DNA of 6,000 nt from NCBI GenBank assembly GCA_025350445.1, contig JANXXV010000487.1, positions 1-6,000 of the forward strand, in the 5' to 3' direction. The position numbers were made by a program, and so were the translations under genes. Below, piece by piece: positions 1-6,000 of the stretch. The notes under the pieces are model-generated. The model was not told the DNA's origin, searched no databases, and saw nothing but the letters and a program-made list of their open reading frames with translations. How positions within the stretch are numbered: the first letter of the stretch is position 1; every line of letters begins with the position of its first letter. This DNA comes from Bryobacteraceae bacterium. Lineage in GTDB: Bacteria; Acidobacteriota; Terriglobia; Bryobacterales; Bryobacteraceae.

Positions 1-1305
<1,305 letters not shown>

Positions 1306-1306
1306 C

Positions 1307-2836
1307 ATGCCAAAGCCTCTGATCCTGACCATTCTCGACGGCTGGGGATTTTCCCCGGCCACCGAGGGCAACGCCATCGCCGCCGCGCGTAAGCCGGTGT
1401 ACGACAGCCTGATCCGCGATTTTCCCAATACTCTGGTTCATACGGCGGGACCCTATGTAGGGTTGCCGGACGGCCAGATGGGCAATAGTGAAGTGGGACA
1501 TCTCAACATCGGCGCCGGTCGGGTTGTTTACATGGATGTTACCCGGATCGACCTGATGATCAGCTCCGGCGACTTCTTCCGCGATCCGGCATTGCTTGCC
1601 TGCATGAAGCACGCCGGCGCCAGTCATCTGCATGTTATGGGTCTGCTGTCCGATGGCGGCGTGCATTCCCAGAGCGCCCACCTCTTCGCCATTCTGAAGC
1701 TGGCGAAGCAGGAAGGCGTACAAGACGTGTTCATTCACTGTTTCATGGACGGGCGCGACACGGGACCTGAAACCGGCGCTTCGTACTTGGAAGAATTGCA
1801 ACGCCAGATCGCCGAAATCGGCGTTGGCAAGATTGCCTCGGTCTCCGGCCGCTACTATGCCATGGATCGCGACAAACGCTGGGACCGGGTGGAGCGCGCT
1901 TTCGGAGCGATGGTACTGGGCAATGGCGAAAAGGCCATCGACCCGGTAGCCGCGGTCCGAAAGTCATATGAGAAAGGGATCACCGACGAGTTTATCGAAC
2001 CCATCACCATCGTGGTCGGGCAGAACCGGCCGGTAGGTCTGATTCACGATGGCGACGCCTGTCTGTATTACAACTACCGCGCGGATCGCGCCCGCGAAAT
2101 GACCATCGCGCTCACGGACGACAAGCTTGAACAACCGTCGCGCTCGTTGACGCCGAAGAATCTGCATTTCACCACGATGACCCAGTATGAGAAATCGTTT
2201 GGCCTGCCGTTCGTGCTGTCCAGAGAGCACCCCAACAACATACTGGCGAACGTGATGGCACAAGTGAACTGGAAGAACCTGCGTGTAGCTGAAACGGAAA
2301 AGTACGCGCATGTCACATACTTCTTCAACGGCGGCAATGAGAAACCGTATGCCGGCGAAGAACGGGAAATGGTGCAGTCTCCGAAGGTCGCCACCTACGA
2401 TCTGAAGCCGGAAATGAGTGCCGCCGGTGTAGCGGATACAGTAATCGCCGCGATTGATAAGGACTGCTTTGAAGTGATCGTGATGAACTTCGCCAACGCC
2501 GATATGGTGGGACATTCCGGTAAGATGGAGCCAACCGTGCGGGCAGTGGAAACGGTGGATGTTTGCCTGGGCCGCATCTATCAATCGCTGAGGCAGAAAG
2601 GCGGATCGTGGCTGATCACCGCGGATCACGGAAATGCAGAGAAGATGATCGACCCTAAAACAGGCGGGCCGCACACGTACCACACCACCAACCCGGTGCC
2701 GTTTATTTACGCCGGCGAAGACAAGACGCCGCTGCGGCAGAACGGAGCGCTGCAGGATATCTCCCCGACGATTTTGGGAATAATGGGGATAGAGCAACCA
2801 AAGGAAATGCGTGGAATCGATCTGCGAAAACAGTAA
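1307..2836 (+). CDS. gpmI: 2,3-bisphosphoglycerate-independent phosphoglycerate mutase
   Basis: Cofactor-independent phosphoglycerate mutase (alkaline-phosphatase superfamily, two Mn ions), interconverting 3- and 2-phosphoglycerate in the cytoplasm, the step next to enolase. From the ATG at 1307 it is 509 aa, the usual family length (about 510). Metal and catalytic residues fit the Bacillus stearothermophilus enzyme: D11 (LDGWG), nucleophile S61 (GNSEVGH), D399 and H403 (NADMVGH), D440 and H441 ([10 protein letters not shown]), H459 (HTTNPVPF). Substrate-side motifs are SDGGVHS (115-121, H120), FMDGRDT (146-152), [10 protein letters not shown] (180-189) and YRADRARE (257-264). The open frame runs back to 1130 inside eno, but family homology starts exactly at [14 protein letters not shown], so the extension is not coding. 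Only one base separates it from the eno stop and no good Shine-Dalgarno precedes it (AAAGG lies about 16 bases back), so translation probably depends on ribosomes finishing eno. A terminator hairpin follows directly. Confidence 0.98.
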   Translation: MPKPLILTILDGWGFSPATEGNAIAAARKPVYDSLIRDFPNTLVHTAGPYVGLPDGQMGNSEVGHLNIGAGRVVYMDVTRIDLMISSGDFFRDPALLACMKHAGASHLHVMGLLSDGGVHSQSAHLFAILKLAKQEGVQDVFIHCFMDGRDTGPETGASYLEELQRQIAEIGVGKIASVSGRYYAMDRDKRWDRVERAFGAMVLGNGEKAIDPVAAVRKSYEKGITDEFIEPITIVVGQNRPVGLIHDGDACLYYNYRADRAREMTIALTDDKLEQPSRSLTPKNLHFTTMTQYEKSFGLPFVLSREHPNNILANVMAQVNWKNLRVAETEKYAHVTYFFNGGNEKPYAGEEREMVQSPKVATYDLKPEMSAAGVADTVIAAIDKDCFEVIVMNFANADMVGHSGKMEPTVRAVETVDVCLGRIYQSLRQKGGSWLITADHGNAEKMIDPKTGGPHTYHTTNPVPFIYAGEDKTPLRQNGALQDISPTILGIMGIEQPKEMRGIDLRKQ

Positions 2837-2840
2837 AACG

Positions 2841-2868
2841 GAGGGGCGACATTTTCGCCCCTCTTTCT
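2841..2868. terminator. bidirectional intrinsic terminator between gpmI and the FAS1 gene
   Basis: A perfect 9-bp GC-rich stem (GAGGGGCGA at 2841-2849 pairing with TCGCCCCTC at 2855-2863) encloses a 5-base loop. On the plus strand it is followed by TTTCT, and on the minus strand the hairpin is followed by CGTTTT. It begins 4 bases after the gpmI stop and ends 10 bases before the stop of the convergent minus-strand gene, the right place to end both transcripts. Confidence 0.85.
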
Positions 2869-2878
2869 GAAAAAGCAG

Positions 2879-3346
2879 TTACATCTTCGGCATGATCACG
2901 GCGTCAATCACATGAATCACGCCGTTGGAGCATTCGATGTCAGTCTTGACTACATGCGCCTTGTCAATGGTAACTTTGCCGCCCTTAACCACGATGGCAG
3001 CTTCGGAACCCTGCACGGTCATCGCCTTCATCGTCTTAACATCCGCCGCCATCACCTTGCCGGAAACGACGTGATACGTTAACACAGCTTTCAGCCTTTC
3101 CGGGTCCTTTAACAGGCCTTCCAGCGCCCCAGGGGGCAACTTGGCGAACGCCGCGTCGGTTGGAGCAAAAACCGTGAATGGACCAGCGCTCTTCAGTGTA
3201 TCCACCAAGCCGGCGGCCTTCAGGGCGGTAACCAGGGTGGTAAAATTACCAGCCGCAACAGCCGTATCGACGATATCTTTCTCTGCCGCTTGCGCCCCAA
3301 CCATGGAGAGCATTAATAAACTTGCAGTTGCAATTAAACGCTTCAA
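2879..3346 (-). CDS. secreted single-domain fasciclin (FAS1) protein
   Basis: A 155 aa exported protein with one FAS1 domain. Residues 1-20 form a Sec signal peptide (KR, hydrophobic core, then AQA before AEKD); there is no lipobox cysteine, so the mature protein is probably soluble in the periplasm or outside. The FAS1 domain spans about 22-155. It has the first conserved box [11 protein letters not shown] (57-67), the YH pair at 91-92 in [10 protein letters not shown], and the second box [13 protein letters not shown] (141-153). This is the small bacterial form related to mycobacterial MPB70/MPT70. FAS1 domains are generally linked to adhesion or ligand binding, but the role of these small secreted forms is mostly unknown. 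The start is TTG at 3346-3344: a strong AAGGAG lies 7 bases upstream, and the later in-frame ATGs (residues 12 and 15) would destroy the signal peptide. It follows the gene at 3428-3844 on the same strand after 81 bases, so co-transcription is possible but unproven. Confidence 0.93.
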   Translation of the reverse strand: MKRLIATASLLMLSMVGAQAAEKDIVDTAVAAGNFTTLVTALKAAGLVDTLKSAGPFTVFAPTDAAFAKLPPGALEGLLKDPERLKAVLTYHVVSGKVMAADVKTMKAMTVQGSEAAIVVKGGKVTIDKAHVVKTDIECSNGVIHVIDAVIMPKM

Positions 3347-3353
3347 TCAGTTT

Positions 3354-3359
3354 CTCCTT
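3354..3359 (-). promoter_or_regulatory. Shine-Dalgarno deciding the TTG start of the FAS1 gene
   Basis: On the minus strand this reads AAGGAG, followed by the 7-base spacer AAACTGA and then TTG. The near-perfect match and spacing make the TTG the start rather than the internal ATGs. Confidence 0.85.
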
Positions 3360-3427
3360 CGGAATATTTCCGCCAACAACCGATGAGATGTCCGCAAATT
3401 CGCCGAGGTAGAAAACTTTTGAAAATA

Positions 3428-3844
3428 TCAAGGAGTGATGGCGGGAGCACTCACCGATTGGACCGTGCGGCGTTCGATCTCCCGTCCGTCTTTATAAAGA
3501 ATCAAAGTCGCGGCAACGTCATTCGATTTTCGTGTGTACTCAATAGCCCCCGAGTCCAGCACTCCCCGAGACACTGGAAAGCGGGTTCGCTGCTTGCCAT
3601 CCGCGACTTCAAAGAACGCATGCTCAGCCCGTGCGACATTATCTGCCCGCCCGTTCCAACGAATCTGCATTTGACCGCCCACATCAGTCGCCTGCAACTC
3701 GAAGAACAAAACGTCACGTGAGAGCGGGGGGCCGATTCCCTTGCCGAACACGATGGATAGCGTCGCCACAAACAGCACGATAGCGCCTGCCCATGGCGCC
3801 CGATCAACGCGGGGGATCGCGGAATTGGAGTCTCGTTCGAACAT
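3428..3844 (-). CDS. small single-pass membrane protein of unknown function
   Basis: 138 aa, function not known. Residues 1-17 are polar and charged (probably cytoplasmic). About 18-35 form one hydrophobic membrane segment (AGAIVLFVATLSIVFG). The remaining roughly 100 residues look like a beta-rich extracytoplasmic domain with alternating hydrophobic strands: FFELQATDVGGQMQIRWN (47-64), then A-x-x-AFFEVADGKQRTRFPV, SGAIEYTRKSNDVAATLIL (98-116), then a charged tail. From memory, this pattern (a strand ending in a WN motif, an 'xIxDG' strand, a 'G-I-Y' strand, then a 'DV-x-x-x-L' strand) recurs in hypothetical and zinc-finger anti-sigma-like proteins of Acidobacteriota such as Solibacter; I could not verify that. 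No cysteines and no catalytic motif are seen. ATG at 3844 is the only usable start: the frame closes upstream at a TGA with no ATG, GTG or TTG between. The ribosome site is weak. It is divergent from the NfeD gene. Confidence 0.75.
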   Translation of the reverse strand: MFERDSNSAIPRVDRAPWAGAIVLFVATLSIVFGKGIGPPLSRDVLFFELQATDVGGQMQIRWNGRADNVARAEHAFFEVADGKQRTRFPVSRGVLDSGAIEYTRKSNDVAATLILYKDGREIERRTVQSVSAPAITP

Positions 3845-3921
3845 TGCTTCTTGTACTCTTATCGGCAGGTTAGACGCATTTGAGAGAAAAGTTGGTCATT
3901 GGTGATATCCTAAGGACTAGA
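3845..3921. promoter_or_regulatory. divergent intergenic region
   Basis: 77 bases separate the start of the minus-strand membrane protein from the chosen TTG start of the NfeD gene, so promoters for both should sit here or run into the opposite gene's 5' end. I see no hexamer pair good enough to call. TTGAGA (3880-3885) and TGATAT (3903-3908) are 17 bases apart, but the second matches the -10 consensus poorly and would leave a very short leader that cuts close to the ribosome site. No clear operator repeat is visible. Confidence 0.45.
3912..3916 (+). promoter_or_regulatory. Shine-Dalgarno deciding the TTG start of the NfeD gene
   Basis: AAGGA ends 5 bases before TTG at 3922, within the sequence CTAAGGACTAGATTG. 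The longer in-frame alternative starting with TTG at 3880 has only a weak AGG upstream and would put 14 extra, partly charged residues before the signal peptide. Confidence 0.7.
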
Positions 3922-5193
3922 TTGAGCCTTCGGTTCATCTGCGTATCGGCCGCTCTGGTTTGCGGCATTCTACATGCCGCACCGCCTAAGGTGCTGGCGA
4001 TATCCGTCGGCCACGTCATCCATCCCATCACTGTCGAAATCGTCTCCCGCGCGCTTGAGCAGGCTCAGCAAGAGCACGCCGAAGCTCTTTTGATCCGATT
4101 GAACACACCCGGCGGCATGCTGGACGCCACCCGTCAGATCATTGAAAAGTTGAATGCTTCCGGCGTGCCGGTCATCACTTTTGTCACCCCATCCGGCGGC
4201 CGGGCGGCCTCCGCGGGATTCTTCCTGCTTCAGGCGGGCGACATCGCCGCGATGGCGGACGGCACCAACACCGGCGCAGCCTCGCCGGTGCTTTTAGGCC
4301 AGCAGATGGATCCCGTGATGCGCCAAAAAATTGAGAACGATACGGCGGCAGGTCTCCGCAGCCTGGTCGCACGCCATCACCGGAATGTGGAACTGGCGGA
4401 GAAGACGGTCCGGGAGGCCAAGTCGTTCACCGAGACGGAAGCGCTGCGCGATAACCTGATCGATTTAACCGTCAAAGACGAGAGGCAGTTACTCGAAAAA
4501 CTGCACGGGCGGCAGTTGACACGGCTCGACGGCAGCAAAGTGAAGCTCAACCTCCAAGGGGCGGCGGTAGCGGAATTCGAACTTTCGTACCGCGAGCGAA
4601 TCGTTAGTTCCATCAGCGACCCGAACGTCGCCTTCGTACTTCTGGTGCTCGGCGTACTGGGTGTCTACATCGAGTTCAACGCTCCGGGGTTAGTCTTTCC
4701 AGGCGTGATCGGCGGCATCTCGGCATTGCTGGCGCTTTCGGCGCTCAGCGTCTTCCCTGTGAACTGGATCGGCCTCGCCCTGTTGCTGCTTGCAATGGCT
4801 TTGTTCGTGCTGGAGGCGAAATTTGCCTCACACGGCATTCTCGGCGTCGGCGGCGCGGTCGCAATGGTGCTCGGGGCGCTGCTGTTGATCGATGGTCCGG
4901 CGGAGGTACGCATTCACCTGACGACCGCCCTGGGATTATCGTTGCCGTTTGCCGCGATCACGGTGTTCCTGGCAACCATCGCATTCCGTGCGCGCGAAAA
5001 TAAGGTGCTGACCGGGAAGGGAACGATGATCGACGAAATCGCCGTTGTCCGGACGCCTCTCAATTTGGAGGGAAGGATTTTTCTCCACGGCGAATACTGG
5101 ACCGCGGTGTCCTCCGTTCCTGTGGCGGTGGGGGCGCACGTACGGGTCACGGCTGTGCAAGGATTGAAGCTTACAGTTGAACCGGTTTCCTGA
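3922..5193 (+). CDS. NfeD family membrane serine protease (long form, ClpP-like domain)
   Basis: 423 aa long-form NfeD protein with three parts. First, a signal peptide at 1-19 or 1-20 (cut near LHA/AP). Second, a ClpP-class protease domain at about 22-220 facing the outside of the membrane: NTPGG (61-65), nucleophile S97 in GRAASAGF, MADGTNTGAASPV (111-123), and probable general base K136 in RQKIEND. This matches the Ser97/Lys138 dyad of Pyrococcus horikoshii PH1510, so it should be active. Third, about five hydrophobic segments (near 235-252, 256-278, 282-299, 305-324, 334-356), then an OB-fold NfeD domain at 361-423 with EGRIFLHGEYWTAVSS. The family cleaves or partners with stomatin-like proteins in the membrane, and the slipin gene follows 12 bases after its stop, as expected. 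The start is uncertain: TTG 3922 is preferred for its AAGGA and clean signal peptide, but TTG 3880 or 3892 would lengthen it by 14 or 10 residues. Not to be confused with ATP-dependent ClpP or SppA, which lack the C-terminal NfeD part. Confidence 0.93.
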   Translation: MSLRFICVSAALVCGILHAAPPKVLAISVGHVIHPITVEIVSRALEQAQQEHAEALLIRLNTPGGMLDATRQIIEKLNASGVPVITFVTPSGGRAASAGFFLLQAGDIAAMADGTNTGAASPVLLGQQMDPVMRQKIENDTAAGLRSLVARHHRNVELAEKTVREAKSFTETEALRDNLIDLTVKDERQLLEKLHGRQLTRLDGSKVKLNLQGAAVAEFELSYRERIVSSISDPNVAFVLLVLGVLGVYIEFNAPGLVFPGVIGGISALLALSALSVFPVNWIGLALLLLAMALFVLEAKFASHGILGVGGAVAMVLGALLLIDGPAEVRIHLTTALGLSLPFAAITVFLATIAFRARENKVLTGKGTMIDEIAVVRTPLNLEGRIFLHGEYWTAVSSVPVAVGAHVRVTAVQGLKLTVEPVS

Positions 5194-5197
5194 GGAG
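5192..5197 (+). promoter_or_regulatory. Shine-Dalgarno of the slipin gene, overlapping the NfeD stop
   Basis: GAGGAG begins inside the TGA stop of the NfeD gene and sits 8 bases before the slipin ATG. The overlap of stop and ribosome site indicates one transcript and probable translational coupling, fixing the two partners' dosage. Confidence 0.85.
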
Positions 5198-5205
5198 ACA
5201 CATTT

Positions 5206-5979
5206 ATGTTCGACATATCCACTCTGGCGTTGGTGATCGTTGCCATCTACCTGATTTCGTCCATCAAGATATTGCGGGAGTACGAGCGCGGCGTCGTCTT
5301 CCGGCTGGGGCGGGTGCTTCCTCAACCGAAAGGGCCGGGCCTGATTTTGGTATTCGCACCGATCGACCGGATGGTGCGGCTGTCACTGCGCCTGGAAACC
5401 ATCGAAGTACCTCCCCAGGATGTGGTCACGCGCGATAACGTGACCGCGAAGGTAAACGCCGTCCTGTTCCTGAAGGTGGTGGACCCGATCAAGGCCGTGA
5501 TCGCCGTCACCAACTTCATGTATACCACCTCGCAGTTGGCGCAGACCACTCTTCGAAGCGTGCTAGGTGAGGTAGAGCTGGACGAACTGTTGAGCCAGCG
5601 CGAGAAACTGAATCTTCAACTGCAAGCCACACTCGATACGGACACCGAACCGTGGGGCGTGAAGGTTTCCAAGGTCGAAGTGAAACAGGTAGATCTACCG
5701 GAGCAGATGATCCGCGCGATTGCCAAACAGGCCGAGGCCGAGCGGGAACGGCGTGCTAAGATCATCCATGCCGAGGGTGAATATATGGCAGCCGAAAAGC
5801 TTGCCATGGCGGCCGAAGTGATCCAGAAGCAACCCGTAGCTATTCAGTTGCGATATCTACAGACGATGGTGGAAATAGGAGCCGAAAAGAACACCACTAT
5901 TGTCTTCCCCCTGCCTATCGATATAATTACAGGGTTGAGTAAAGCATTAGAGCAAGCGGGCGTTGCCCGGAGAGAGTAA
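5206..5979 (+). CDS. slipin (stomatin/prohibitin-like SPFH membrane protein)
   Basis: 257 aa SPFH/band 7 protein of the slipin subfamily, the usual length. One N-terminal membrane segment (about 5-20, [14 protein letters not shown]) is followed by the hallmark [13 protein letters not shown] (25-37) and GPGL (43-46), then the SPFH core to about residue 165, including [19 protein letters not shown] (68-86) and [16 protein letters not shown] (150-165). After it comes a charged, alanine-rich helix (about 170-207, [18 protein letters not shown]) typical of the oligomerising coiled coil. Near the end, [12 protein letters not shown] (229-240) is the hydrophobic patch corresponding to the site cut by the NfeD protease in P. 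horikoshii stomatin. Slipins form membrane-bound oligomers and are thought to organise membrane microdomains. It follows its NfeD partner in one operon. Distinct from FloT flotillins (longer) and HflK/HflC (different companions). The stop is 21 bases from the window end; no terminator is seen in that remainder. Confidence 0.95.
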   Translation: MFDISTLALVIVAIYLISSIKILREYERGVVFRLGRVLPQPKGPGLILVFAPIDRMVRLSLRLETIEVPPQDVVTRDNVTAKVNAVLFLKVVDPIKAVIAVTNFMYTTSQLAQTTLRSVLGEVELDELLSQREKLNLQLQATLDTDTEPWGVKVSKVEVKQVDLPEQMIRAIAKQAEAERERRAKIIHAEGEYMAAEKLAMAAEVIQKQPVAIQLRYLQTMVEIGAEKNTTIVFPLPIDIITGLSKALEQAGVARRE

Positions 5980-6000
5980 CCCATCGAACCCTCTATTTCC

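Noticed and set aside
1964..2797. 277-codon open frame on the minus strand opposite gpmI
   Set aside because: Shadow of the gpmI frame; the protein is rich in His, Arg and Val without any family pattern, and the plus strand carries all the conserved mutase motifs.
3383..3721. 112-codon plus-strand open frame opposite the small membrane protein
   Set aside because: It has no domain, no good ribosome site and runs antisense to a frame with a clear membrane helix and structured domain.
3880..3908. Possible promoter TTGAGA-N17-TGATAT for the NfeD operon
   Set aside because: The -10 hexamer matches TATAAT at only three of six positions, and initiation just after it would leave too little leader to include the AAGGA fully; too weak to annotate as a promoter.
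4184..4372. Minus-strand Arg/Pro-rich 62-codon open frame inside the NfeD gene
   Set aside because: Antisense shadow of the protease active-site region; composition is typical of a reverse-frame GC-rich readout.

Overview
The window holds six protein-coding genes and almost no empty DNA. It reads as chromosomal core plus small envelope genes from a moderately GC-rich bacterium (estimated by eye at roughly 55-60% GC). My best guess is an Acidobacteriota member of the Solibacter/Bryobacter type. The main reason is the small membrane-anchored protein at 3428-3844, whose C-terminal part resembles a domain I remember as recurring in hypothetical proteins of those bacteria. Two probable TTG starts and the mix of gene families fit but do not prove this, and no rRNA or marker gene is present to settle it.

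Layout. (1) 22-2836, plus strand: eno (enolase) followed after a single base by gpmI (cofactor-independent phosphoglycerate mutase). They catalyse consecutive steps of lower glycolysis/gluconeogenesis, 3-phosphoglycerate <-> 2-phosphoglycerate <-> phosphoenolpyruvate, and look translationally coupled. (2) 2841-2868: a strong hairpin with T-runs on both sides, serving as a terminator between convergent genes. (3) 2879-3844, minus strand: a secreted single-domain fasciclin (FAS1) protein, and upstream of it a small one-pass membrane protein of unknown function. (4) 3845-3921: a short divergent intergenic region. (5) 3922-5979, plus strand: a long-form NfeD membrane serine protease followed by a slipin (stomatin-like SPFH protein). 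This is the classic conserved protease/scaffold pair, and both the protease dyad and the probable cleavage region of the partner are visible.

How it works together. The first pair is central carbon metabolism. The last pair acts at the cytoplasmic membrane: slipin oligomers are thought to scaffold membrane microdomains, and the NfeD protease processes or partners with them. The two middle genes are exported or membrane-anchored and not functionally linked to either pair by anything visible here. I found no mobile element, CRISPR array, RNA gene, frameshift or pseudogene, and no convincing evidence of an undescribed system. The least understood item is the small membrane protein at 3428-3844.
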